Assembly (NCBI GenBank): GCA_016710365.1
Contig: JADJVW010000026.1
Location: 1-64,000 of the forward strand
Source of the DNA: Candidatus Caldilinea saccharophila
Lineage (GTDB): Bacteria; Chloroflexota; Anaerolineae; Caldilineales; Caldilineaceae
Reading direction: 5' to 3'
DNA: 64,000 nt
Made by a program: the position numbers and the translations under genes. Numbering within the stretch: the first letter of the stretch is position 1; every line of letters begins with the position of its first letter. Shown here one piece after another: positions 9,095 to 17,980 of this stretch. The notes under the pieces are model-generated. The model saw only the letters and a program-made list of their open reading frames with translations. It searched no databases and was not told the origin of the DNA.

Positions 9095-10345
9095 ATGGAA
9101 ATTCTTGGAGGTCCACTCTTTGCCGTGGCCGGCGCCGGTGAGTCACACGGACCGGCCATCACCACCATCGTCTTTGGCTGCCCGCCGGGTCTTTTCGTGC
9201 GCGCGGCCGATATCCAGCGTTATCTCGACCGGCGCCGCCCCGGCAGCAACCGGCATGGCACCCCGCGCCACGAAGACGACGTCGTTGTGCTGCTTGCCGG
9301 TCTCTACCAGGATGACCTTGATGCCCTCACCGCCGGCGCAGCGGTCACGGTGCAGCAAGGCGATCAGCGCGCCGCCACGACAGGCTATGCGTCAGGCTAC
9401 ACCACCGGCGAACCGATCGCCGCCATCGTGCTGTCGACCGCCAAGAAATCCGCCGACTACGCACAGTTTAGTGGGCCGGCAGGCGAGGTGCGCCCTGGCC
9501 ACACCGATCTGGTCAAGTTCAAGCAAAGCCAGGGCTTTGTCGACCCGCGGGGGGGCGGCCGTTCCAGTTATCGTTCCACGATCAGCGATGTGATCGGCGG
9601 GTCGATCGCGCGCCTCTTTCTGGCCGAACATTTTGGCACGGTCATTCTCTCTTCGATCTGTCAGGTCGGCGAGTTGCGCGCCGGCCGCAGCCTGGCCGAG
9701 CACGTTGAAACATTGATGCGTGTGGGCAATGGCTCTATTGCACCAGAAACGCTGGCCGGCCTCACTGCCAGCATGGCCGCCGCGGAGATTTACTCGGTGG
9801 ACGCAGACTTTGCCCGTGAGGCGGGCCAGTGGATCAAGCGCACGCGCATTGACGGCGATTCGCTCGGTGCAGCGGTCGAGGTCGTCGCCGTCAACCCGCC
9901 AGCCCTGGCCGGCGATCCGCTCTATCAAAGCTTGAAGGTGCGCATCATGGGCGCGCTCGGCGGGCTGCACGCGGTGCAGGGCGTCGAGATCGGCGCCGGT
10001 TTTGCCGTGGTCGAACGCCGCGGCAGTGAGAACAACGACCCGATCCGAACCGGCGGCTACCAGGGCAACAGCCACGGCGGCTTGATCGGCGGGATCACCA
10101 CGGGCAAGCCGCTCGTCTTCCGCGTTGGCTTCAAACCGACCTCGACCATCGTCAAACCACAGCAGAGCGTGCGCAAGGATCTCAGCGAGATCGAGTTCAG
10201 TTTGCAAAAGGGACGCCACGATCCCTGCGTCGGCGTGCGCGCCGGCGTCACCCTGGAATCGCGGCTGGCCATTGAACTGATGAACGCCGTCTTGATGCAC
10301 GCCGCCGCTCATGTGACGTCCGACCCCTTTCATCTGTTTGCGTAA
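9095..10345 (+). CDS. aroC: Chorismate synthase
   Basis: A 416-residue chorismate synthase, which converts EPSP to chorismate with reduced FMN as cofactor, the last step of the shikimate pathway. Motifs seen: GESHGPAI near the start, the RRRPGSNRHGTPRHEDD substrate-binding block, the HTDLVKFKQ and DPRGGGRSSYRST region, and PIRTGGYQGNSHGGLIGGIT followed by KPTSTI near the C-terminus. Length is slightly above the usual 360-390. The P-loop kinase gene begins 11 bases after its stop, suggesting an operon. The other shikimate genes in the window (aroE, aroA) lie 50 kb away on the other strand. Confidence 0.95.
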   Translation: MEILGGPLFAVAGAGESHGPAITTIVFGCPPGLFVRAADIQRYLDRRRPGSNRHGTPRHEDDVVVLLAGLYQDDLDALTAGAAVTVQQGDQRAATTGYASGYTTGEPIAAIVLSTAKKSADYAQFSGPAGEVRPGHTDLVKFKQSQGFVDPRGGGRSSYRSTISDVIGGSIARLFLAEHFGTVILSSICQVGELRAGRSLAEHVETLMRVGNGSIAPETLAGLTASMAAAEIYSVDADFAREAGQWIKRTRIDGDSLGAAVEVVAVNPPALAGDPLYQSLKVRIMGALGGLHAVQGVEIGAGFAVVERRGSENNDPIRTGGYQGNSHGGLIGGITTGKPLVFRVGFKPTSTIVKPQQSVRKDLSEIEFSLQKGRHDPCVGVRAGVTLESRLAIELMNAVLMHAAAHVTSDPFHLFA

Positions 10346-10356
10346 GGACGGGCGCG

Positions 10357-10917
10357 ATGGAGCTTGCCCATTTTCCTCCCCGCCAGCCCCACGACATCGC
10401 TTTGCCCTGGCTGATTGCCATGAAAGGGCATCCGGCGACGGGCAAGAGCGCGGTTGCGCACGCGCTCGCCCAGCGTCTGCATATCCCGTTGCTCGACAAA
10501 GACGACGTCAAGGATGTGATCCTCGATCTGCCCGGCGCCAACGACCTGGCGTATGCGGTGATGTGGCAGATCGCCGAGACACAACTGGCGCTGGGGCTGA
10601 GCGTCATTGTCGTCTCGCCGCTTTCTTACCCGTCGGGATATGCATGTGCGTGCGAGATTGCAACAAGACAACGTGCAAATTTTCTGGTCGTTGAAACAAT
10701 TCTTGCCGAAACCGTCTGGCGACGCCGGCTGGACGCACGCGTGCCCGGTTACGCCACGCACAAAATCAGTGGGTGGGAGGCAATGCAGGCGATGTTGTGC
10801 CGATATGACGGTTGCTGGCAATATCCGATTGCCGCGGAACATCACCTGGTGATCGACACGGCGCAGCCCATCGCCGCCTCGGTGCAAAGCATCATTGCCC
10901 GGATGGAACGAGCATAA
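10357..10917 (+). CDS. AAA-type P-loop small-molecule kinase
   Basis: A 186-residue protein with a Walker A motif (GHPATGKSAVA, residues about 24-34) and LDKDDVKDVI at the position where such kinases bind substrate or Mg2+. It resembles the AAA_33/predicted kinase group, which includes chloramphenicol-phosphotransferase-like and zeta-toxin-like kinases. Position after aroC raises a shikimate-kinase-like role, but the sequence lacks the AroK Asp/Arg pattern that would support it, so the substrate is unassigned. AAGGACG precedes the ATG. Confidence 0.65.
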   Translation: MELAHFPPRQPHDIALPWLIAMKGHPATGKSAVAHALAQRLHIPLLDKDDVKDVILDLPGANDLAYAVMWQIAETQLALGLSVIVVSPLSYPSGYACACEIATRQRANFLVVETILAETVWRRRLDARVPGYATHKISGWEAMQAMLCRYDGCWQYPIAAEHHLVIDTAQPIAASVQSIIARMERA

Positions 10918-10979
10918 CGGCAGCATTTATACCCCCGCCGCTGGCGCCCCAGAACGTAAAATCTTGCAAAAATTGACCA

Positions 10980-11008
10980 TTGACAAACTAGAACAAAAAT
11001 TCTATTAT
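10980..11008 (+). promoter_or_regulatory. Sigma-70-type promoter for the DinB/GyrI-like pair
   Basis: TTGACA at 10980-10985 and TATTAT at 11003-11008 are separated by 17 bases, a near-consensus housekeeping promoter. It lies upstream of the DinB gene, whose ATG at 11044 follows an AAAGGAC ribosome binding site. Confidence 0.75.
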
Positions 11009-11043
11009 AGGCAACACGTAAGCATAAGAAAGGACAAACCATT

Positions 11044-11520
11044 ATGTCGGCCTCACTTCAAACTGAACACTTCACCGGCGCACTTTACGCCTTGCTCGAT
11101 GAAACCTTTGACAACGTCCACGGCTTTTATCGCGACCGGGGCACGTCACTGTTCGAGACGCTGGCGACGATTTCGGCAGAGGAAGCTTCTATCGCGGTGG
11201 GTGGCAAATGTGCGACCGTGGCCGCGCAGGTCAAGCACATCGCCTTCTATCTCGACGTGCTGGAAGAAGCTGTGCGCACGCAACAATTCGAGCGGCAGGA
11301 TTGGGGCAAGATCTGGCGCGAGACAAACGCTGTGGCGCCCGCGGAGTGGGAGTCGATCAAAGCTGCCTTGCGGGAGAGCTATGAGCGCATCAAGACGTTG
11401 ATCGCCGACGCGCCGGCATGGTCAGACGAGCAGCAGATCGGCGGCGCCATCGCCTCCATCGTGCACACAGCGTATCATCTTGGTGAGATCCGCCAGGCGC
11501 TGTGCACCATTAAACCGTAA
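11044..11520 (+). CDS. DinB/DUF664-like four-helix-bundle protein
   Basis: 158 residues, predicted all-helical. Histidines fit the metal triad of the DinB-like superfamily: one near residue 65 (VAAQVKHIAFYLDVLEE) and one near 145 (SIVHTAYHLGEIRQAL). Family members act as thiol-dependent transferases or stress proteins, and most are uncharacterised. It follows a strong promoter and precedes the GyrI-like gene by 45 bases, so the two form a likely operon. The frame is intact. Confidence 0.75.
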   Translation: MSASLQTEHFTGALYALLDETFDNVHGFYRDRGTSLFETLATISAEEASIAVGGKCATVAAQVKHIAFYLDVLEEAVRTQQFERQDWGKIWRETNAVAPAEWESIKAALRESYERIKTLIADAPAWSDEQQIGGAIASIVHTAYHLGEIRQALCTIKP

Positions 11521-11565
11521 GCACGGCGGAATCTGGCAAAATCTGAGATTTAAGGAGGAGAAACG

Positions 11566-12033
11566 ATGCAACCGCAATTTATCACCAAACCTGCTTTCAC
11601 CGTCGTCGGCATGATGCTGCGCGCCACGCCGATGACGCCGGAGATTCCCAAACTCTGGGATCGCTTCGGCCCGCGCATGGAAGAGACGCCGCACCTGTCC
11701 GAACCCCATGTCAGCTATGGGGTAATGGGCAACTACGACACGGAGACCAACCAGTTCAACTACATGGCCGGCTGCGCGGTGGAGCAGGTGGACGGCGACC
11801 TGCCGGAAGGGATGCAGCGCTGGGATGTGCCCGCCAGCGCCTACGCCGTCTTCGAGGCGACGCTGCCCACACTCGGCCAGGTGATGGGGCGCATCTACAA
11901 CACGTGGCTCCCGACCTCTGGCTACCGTCATGGGGCCGGCCCCTATTTCGAGCGGTACAGCGAGCGCTTCAACGCTGAGGATCCAGCCTCCACGCTGTCG
12001 ATCTACATCCCGGTGGAAAAGCAGGCAGCCTAG
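11566..12033 (+). CDS. GyrI-like / AraC effector-binding-domain protein
   Basis: 155 residues forming one SOUL/GyrI-like small-molecule-binding domain. The beta-strand opening (KPAFTVVGMMLRATP), the central YGVMGNYD and the closing ERFNAEDPASTLSIYIPVE pattern are typical. There is no DNA-binding part, so this is a stand-alone ligand-binding protein rather than a complete regulator. AAGGAGGAG lies just before the ATG. It is co-oriented with DinB and probably co-transcribed. Confidence 0.75.
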   Translation: MQPQFITKPAFTVVGMMLRATPMTPEIPKLWDRFGPRMEETPHLSEPHVSYGVMGNYDTETNQFNYMAGCAVEQVDGDLPEGMQRWDVPASAYAVFEATLPTLGQVMGRIYNTWLPTSGYRHGAGPYFERYSERFNAEDPASTLSIYIPVEKQAA

Positions 12034-12060
12034 TACAGGTGGGCGTAATTCTGCCGGTAG

Positions 12061-12111
12061 GGACAGGCCCCCGTGCCTGTCCGGTTTCCGGGCGCACACG
12101 GGGGTGCGCCC
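12061..12111. repeat. Two adjacent hairpins, dispersed GC-rich palindrome family
   Basis: The first hairpin has 8-bp arms at 12061-12068 and 12075-12082. The second has 8-bp arms at 12090-12097 and 12104-12111. The whole is bounded by GTAGGG on the left and CCCTAC on the right. A relative with the same GGGCGC...GCCCCTAC design occurs near 47925-47945. It may end transcription of the DinB/GyrI pair, but it is not followed by a T-run. Confidence 0.6.
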
Positions 12112-12157
12112 CTACTAAGCAACTAAGCAACCAATGAGGTATTTTAGCCCGTGTGTA

Positions 12158-12339
12158 CTAGTAAGCCGTCAAGCGCAGAACCTTGGTAGAGCGACAGCAA
12201 GAGAACGCAGATAAGCGCAGATAACACCGGATAAGCGCAGATAAGTGCAAAGCATCTAGGTCTATGTGAGGCTATCGGCGTTTATCTGTGCTCCCTTCCA
12301 ATCAGCCGCACCAAAGCGTTTTGATTGACGGATCACTAG
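12158..12339. mobile_element. MITE-like element, copy 1
   Basis: A 182-bp noncoding element that starts CTAGTAAGCCGTCAA and ends with the imperfect inverse (TTGACGGATCACTAG). The two ends form roughly 15-bp terminal inverted repeats with three mismatches, and CTAG marks both edges. A clearly homologous 190-bp copy lies at 56300-56489. The interior carries repeated GCAGATAA units and GGCTATCGGCGTTTATCTGTG, also related to the array at 62185-62870. It has no open frame, so it would be non-autonomous. It fills most of the 342-bp gap between 12034 and 12375. Confidence 0.7.
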
Positions 12340-12375
12340 CCTCACCTGAAGTGGAACTTTAGCAGGAGAAACAAC

Positions 12376-13272
12376 ATGGCAACGCTTGAACAAAAAATTG
12401 TCCCGCATCTCTGGTTCGACAGGGAAGCTGGCGAAGCAGCCCGCTTCTACACATCCATCTTTCCAGATTCACAGATCAGCAGCACCGTCACCATTCACGA
12501 TACGCCGTCGGGCTCCACCGAGATCGTGAGCTTTGTGCTGTGCGGACAGGAATTCCAGGCGATCAGCGCGGGGCCGCATTTCACACTGAATCCTTCCATC
12601 TCCTTCACCGTCAACTGCACCACGGTGGAGGAGGTGGACGCCTTGTGGGCGCAGCTCAGCAAGGGTGGGCAGGCGCTGATGCCACTTGACGCCTACCCCT
12701 TCAGTCCGCGCTTTGGCTGGATGCAGGATCGCTTCGGCGTTTCGTGGCAGGTAACCGCGGCCGCAGGGCAACAAGGCCAGCCACCGGTGATCGTCCCGTC
12801 GCTGCTCTTCACCGGCAAGAACTATGGCAAGGCCGAAGAAGCCGTCCATTTTTATACTTCGGTCTTTCAGGATGCGCAGGTCGGCCAGGTCATCCATAAC
12901 CCACCGGAGGCAGACGGCAAGACAACCGTCATGTACGCGGATTTCCTGCTCGAAAACCAGCGCTTCCGCATTACCGAGAGCGGCTACGCGCATGGCTTCA
13001 ACTTCAACGAGGCGTTCTCCTTCATCGTCAAGTGCGACGATCAGGAAGAAGTGGACTACTTCTGGGAGAAGCTCAGCGGAAATGGCGGCGAGGAAGGCAT
13101 GTGCGGCTGGCTCAGCGACCAATATGGCCTCTCCTGGCAGATCGTGCCTGCCGCCATGGATGAGATGATGCAGGCGGACAATCCGGAGCGGCTGGCACGC
13201 GTCACGCAGGCGTTTCTGCAGATGAAGAAGTTTGACATCGCCGCCTTACAACGCGCAGCCGACGGCGGCTGA
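12376..13272 (+). CDS. PhnB-like VOC-superfamily protein, two-domain
   Basis: 298 residues made of two PhnB-type VOC domains (formerly annotated 3-demethylubiquinone-9 3-methyltransferase). Each half carries the same pattern: PHLWFDREAGEAARFYTSIF in the first and LLFTGKNYGKAEEAVHFYTS in the second, then FTVNC/FIVKC, a DxLW/DYFWEKLS helix and a FGVSWQV/YGLSWQI strand. The fold binds metals or small ligands; these paralogues have no settled reaction. The ATG follows GCAGGAGAAACAAC. It is the first of two neighbouring VOC genes on this strand. Confidence 0.8.
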   Translation: MATLEQKIVPHLWFDREAGEAARFYTSIFPDSQISSTVTIHDTPSGSTEIVSFVLCGQEFQAISAGPHFTLNPSISFTVNCTTVEEVDALWAQLSKGGQALMPLDAYPFSPRFGWMQDRFGVSWQVTAAAGQQGQPPVIVPSLLFTGKNYGKAEEAVHFYTSVFQDAQVGQVIHNPPEADGKTTVMYADFLLENQRFRITESGYAHGFNFNEAFSFIVKCDDQEEVDYFWEKLSGNGGEEGMCGWLSDQYGLSWQIVPAAMDEMMQADNPERLARVTQAFLQMKKFDIAALQRAADGG

Positions 13273-13387
13273 CTGAAACGCTGCGTATCCACCCGATTGT
13301 CTTTAACGTCTTTTGTTTACCGGCACCCTGCTCCCCATGCTGTGCAGTTCTGTTAGAGGAAGAAACTAACGACCTAGGAGGTCAACC

Positions 13388-14155
13388 ATGACAATCCGCA
13401 CCACAAAACGTTCGCCCGGCGAAGTCACCTGGATGGACTTGTCCACGCCCGATCTGGTGGCAGCCAAGAAGTTTTATCAGCAGGTCTTTGGCTGGGCATA
13501 TCAGGACACTGGCCAGGCGTTCGGCCACTACAACATGGCGCAAACGCAACAGCACAACGCCGCGGGCATGGCGCAGATGGATTCCGGCGCGCAGATGCCT
13601 TCGGCCTGGACCATCTACTTTTCGAGCGACGATGCGGCGGCAGATGCGCAGCGGGTCAAGGCATTGGGCGGGCAGGTGCTGATGGACGCGATGGTCGTCG
13701 GCGACACCGGCGCCATGGCGATCTGCGCGGACCCGACCGGCGCCGTCTTCGGGCTGTGGCAGGCCAAGGAGCATATCGGCGCCAATATCGTCGGCGAGCA
13801 CGGCTCGATGGCCTGGTGGGAAGTCAACACTCGCGATCTGGTCGCGGCGCGTGACTTTTACAACAAGCTCTTTGACCTCACGCCGCACAAGATGGAAGGC
13901 ATGGAATATTACACCATGCAGCGCGGCGAGGAAATGATTTGCGGCGTCCTGCAGATGGATGAAAATTGGGCAAACATTCCGCCACACTGGATGGGGTACT
14001 TCGGCGTCGACGACACCGATGCCGCAGTGGAACGCGCCACCGCCGCCGGCGGCATCGTCGGCGTGCCTGCCTTCGACATGCCCTACGGTCGCATGGCTGT
14101 CATTGTTGATCCCTTTGGCGCCGCCTTCAGCATCGTGCAGCCGCCGCAGGCGTAA
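13388..14155 (+). CDS. VOC/glyoxalase-family protein, two-domain
   Basis: 255 residues in two glyoxalase-like halves. The first opens WMDLSTPDLVAAKKFYQQVFGW and the second WWEVNTRDLVAARDFYNKLF. Each ends in a strand pair closing with DPTGAVFGLWQ or DPFGAAFSIVQ. This matches the CFP-30/27 kDa antigen-like VOC group; the substrate is unknown. A strong CTAGGAGG ribosome binding site precedes the ATG. It may share a transcript with the BNR protein that starts 31 bases downstream. Confidence 0.8.
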   Translation: MTIRTTKRSPGEVTWMDLSTPDLVAAKKFYQQVFGWAYQDTGQAFGHYNMAQTQQHNAAGMAQMDSGAQMPSAWTIYFSSDDAAADAQRVKALGGQVLMDAMVVGDTGAMAICADPTGAVFGLWQAKEHIGANIVGEHGSMAWWEVNTRDLVAARDFYNKLFDLTPHKMEGMEYYTMQRGEEMICGVLQMDENWANIPPHWMGYFGVDDTDAAVERATAAGGIVGVPAFDMPYGRMAVIVDPFGAAFSIVQPPQA

Positions 14156-14186
14156 ACAGCAGAGAAAGACAAAGGAGGAAACGCAA

Positions 14187-15298
<1,112 letters not shown>

Positions 15299-15302
<4 letters not shown>

Positions 15303-15595
15303 TCCGCGTCCTCATTCCGCACCATCTACGCACGCTCGCCAACAGCGGCAAAGAAGTCGAGTTGGAGGTCGCCGTGCCCGTCACCCAGGCCGCGGTGCTC
15401 GATGCGCTGGAGGCAAAATATCCGGTGCTGCGCGGCACGATCCGCGACCGCACCACGCACAAGCGCCGCGCCCTGATCCGCTTCTTTGCCTGCGGCCAGG
15501 ATCTTTCGCACGAGGCGCCCGATGCCCCCCTCCCCGCCGAGGTGGCGACGGGTAAAGAGCCATTGATGATTGTGGGCGCCATGGCCGGCGGCTAA
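15299..15595 (+). CDS. MoaD/ThiS-family sulfur-carrier-like protein
   Basis: 98 residues with a ubiquitin-like beta-grasp pattern (MIRVLIPHHLRTLANSGKEV, then a helix VLDALEAKYPVLRGTI). It ends in Gly-Gly (IVGAMAGG), as needed for adenylation and thiocarboxylation in this family. The start ATG overlaps the stop of the BNR gene by four bases. No moeB/thiF or molybdopterin gene is nearby, so the partner and pathway are open. The frame is intact. Confidence 0.8.
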
Positions 15596-15662
15596 TGTTC
15601 CCATTGTCACGCGACAACGCCTGCCGGAATCTCGTCCGGCAGGCGTCAATCGTCCTCCGTAG

Positions 15663-15681
15663 GTCGGGCTAGTAGCCCGAC
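15663..15681. terminator. Hairpin between converging genes
   Basis: GTCGGGCT and AGCCCGAC arms surround a three-base loop between the converging moaD-like and vWA genes. The same hairpin, with loop ATC, recurs at 17460-17478 upstream of the vWA gene, so it belongs to a dispersed family. A transcription-stop role is possible but unproven. Confidence 0.45.
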
Positions 15682-15717
15682 TTGTTGCTATACCAAAACT
15701 TCGTGCCTGACGCTCCG

Positions 15718-17292
15718 CTAGGGATTGCTGGCCTCCAAGCTGTCCGCCAGCCAAATTAACTGCGCCAGTTCTCTGACATCGACGTCGTGCTCGCCATCCA
15801 CCTCGGCGATCAGGTCGTCGAGGCGCTGCACCTCACGGCTCAGGTCCGCCAGCGATCCTTCCCAGGCAAAGGGACTGTGTTTGAGCAGTTCTGCATATTC
15901 GGCGACGGCGACGGCAAGCTGGAAGCGCGGGTCGCTCTCTTCGAAGGCGGCGGCCATATCGCCAAGCATGAAGGGCTGCTCCATCTCGATGACTTCGCCT
16001 GTGCCAATCTCTTCCCAGCGCAGGTGCACGGTGGCGATCAAAGCGTCAGGGGTCTCGCTGCCCGGCGCCATCTCCAGTTCGTACAGGGCAGTGACGCTGT
16101 GACCCGCGCCGATCTCGCCCGCGTCCACCTCATCGTTGCGGAAATCGTCGTCGGCGACATCGCGGTTTTCATAGCCCACCAGCCGGTAGCGCTCCACTGT
16201 TTCCGGGTTGAACTCCACCTGGAGCTTGGCATCCTTGGCGATGGTCAGCAGCGAACTGGTGAGTTTGTCCACAAAGATGCGCTCCGCTTCCTGCATCGAA
16301 TCGACGTAGGCGTAGAAGCCGTCGCCGTTGTCGGCGAGTTGCTCCATCAGCGTGTCGTTATAATTGCCCATCCCCATGCCGACTGTCGTCAACGTAATGC
16401 CTTCCTCGGCGTGCTCCTTGATGGCGGCCAGGATTTGATCCGGGCCGGTTTCACCCACATTCGCCACCCCATCCGAGAGCAGCACGACCCGGTTGACCGC
16501 TTCCGGGTTGAAGTTCTCGGAAGCGAGACGATAGGCCAGCCACAGCCCTGCGCCCGCGTTGGTCGAACCCTCGGCCACCAGGCGGTTGATGGCGTTCAGG
16601 ATTGTCCGCTTTTCGCTGACCGGCGTCATGTCGAGCACCGCGCGCGCATTCGTGCCGTAGACGACGATGGCGACGCTGTCGGTCGGGCGCAGTTGATCCA
16701 CCAGCAAATAGAGCGCCCGCTTCGCCAGACCGAGCCGATTCTCCATGTCCATCGAGCCGGAAACGTCGATGACAAAGGTGAGCGCCACATCCTGACGTTC
16801 GTCGGCCGGCACGCTGTAGCCCTGCACGCCGATGCGCATCATGCGGTTGGTTTGGCGCTCGGCAAAAGGAAAGGGCGCGCCGTCGATGGTGATGTCAAAG
16901 GTCTCACCCGCTGCCGGGTTGGGATAGCGATAGTCGAAATAGTTGACAAATTCCTCGGCGCGCACTGCGTCTTCCGGAGGCAGCCAGCCATCCTGCACAT
17001 AGCTGCGCGCCACAGTATAGGAGCCAGTGTCCACATCCACGGCAAAGGTGGAAAGATTGTCCTTGGCCGTGGTGACAAAGCCGCGCATACCATAATCCTC
17101 AAACGACATGCCGGCTGGCGGTTTTGGATAGGAAGCGGCAGCCGGCGCCTCCATGGCGGCCTCGTTAACATAAGATGAACCGCTGCTGGCCGGCGCCGCG
17201 GGTGAGGTCATCCCCATGCTGCATCCGTTTAGAATAAGGGAGGCGGTCATGGCAATTCCGGCAAGTTTTGTAAGGGTTGATGAACGTCGCAT
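15718..17292 (-). CDS. vWA-domain lipoprotein, YfbK-like
   Basis: 524 residues from the ATG at 17292, which is preceded at eight bases by AGGAG; an upstream in-frame start at 17370 lacks such a site. The signal peptide ends in a lipobox (LILNGC), so the protein is probably lipid-anchored at the cell surface. It has the YfbK layout: an N-terminal domain (YGMRGFVTTAKDNLSTFAVDV), then a vWA domain with an intact MIDAS (DVSGS, the Thr of GSTNAG, the Asp of LLSDG), then a C-terminal DUF3520-like part. Such proteins bind divalent metal and partner proteins; the partner is unknown. Confidence 0.85.
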   Translation of the reverse strand: MRRSSTLTKLAGIAMTASLILNGCSMGMTSPAAPASSGSSYVNEAAMEAPAAASYPKPPAGMSFEDYGMRGFVTTAKDNLSTFAVDVDTGSYTVARSYVQDGWLPPEDAVRAEEFVNYFDYRYPNPAAGETFDITIDGAPFPFAERQTNRMMRIGVQGYSVPADERQDVALTFVIDVSGSMDMENRLGLAKRALYLLVDQLRPTDSVAIVVYGTNARAVLDMTPVSEKRTILNAINRLVAEGSTNAGAGLWLAYRLASENFNPEAVNRVVLLSDGVANVGETGPDQILAAIKEHAEEGITLTTVGMGMGNYNDTLMEQLADNGDGFYAYVDSMQEAERIFVDKLTSSLLTIAKDAKLQVEFNPETVERYRLVGYENRDVADDDFRNDEVDAGEIGAGHSVTALYELEMAPGSETPDALIATVHLRWEEIGTGEVIEMEQPFMLGDMAAAFEESDPRFQLAVAVAEYAELLKHSPFAWEGSLADLSREVQRLDDLIAEVDGEHDVDVRELAQLIWLADSLEASNP

Positions 17293-17504
17293 GATGTATT
17301 CTCCTGTTGGCTTGAATTGAAAACAATAACTGTATTTTACTGCCTTCAGCATAACAAAAGGTTGCTGCACTGCAAGCGCCAGATGTGTATCAGTTCACGC
17401 CCCCAAAGTGGTGTACCAATCAATGATACACCACCGCAGCGCCCGCAGTAGAGATGTAGGTCGGGCTATCAGCCCGACATGCTGCGTCAAACCACCGGCG
17501 CCTT

Positions 17505-17980
17505 GGATCGCGGGCGTCTCGCCCGCCGCCATTTCTCACCTTGAGCGGACGCTGCGTCAACGAGCAATGTCACGCTGGTAGCATGACCTACGGAACGGAT
17601 CGCGGGCGTCTCGCCCGCCGCCATTTCTGGCGTTGAGTGGACGCTGCGTCAACGAGCAACGTCACGCTGGTAGCATGACCTACGGAGCGGATCGCGGGCG
17701 TCTCGCCCGCCGCCATTTCTCACCTTGAGCGGACGCTGCGTCAACGAGCAATGTCACGCTGGTAGCATGACCTACGGAACGGATCGCGGGCGTCTCGCCC
17801 GCCGTCTCTGGCCTTGGGTGGACGCTGCGTCAACGAGCAACGTCACGCTGGTAGCGTGACCTACGGAACGGATCGCGGGCGTCTCGCCCGCCGTCTCTGG
17901 CCTTGGGTGGACGCTGCGTCAACGAGCAATGTCACGCTGGTAGCGTGACCTACGGAGCGGATCGCGGGCGTCGCGTCCGC
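17505..17980. repeat. Tandem array of 89-92-bp units with hairpins
   Basis: The module GGATCGCGGGCGTCTCGCCC begins at 17505, 17597, 17689, 17781, 17870 and 17959, giving periods of 92, 92, 92, 89 and 89 bp. Each unit contains a GCGGGCG/CGCCCGC hairpin. The last partial unit abuts the stop codon of the delta-60 protein. The remaining noncoding DNA (17293-17504) holds the vWA upstream region and the GTCGGGCT hairpin at 17460-17478. No open frame in it is credible. Units lack the uniform spacers of CRISPR. Confidence 0.85.

Noticed and set aside
10357..10917. Shikimate kinase assignment for the P-loop gene after aroC
   Set aside because: Walker A is present but the AroK substrate-binding Asp/Arg pattern is not, and the length and C-terminus fit the broader predicted-kinase group better.
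17505..17980. CRISPR array
   Set aside because: Units are 89-92 bp and similar throughout, with no unique spacers of constant size and no cas genes. The same holds for 33797-34165 and 62185-62870.
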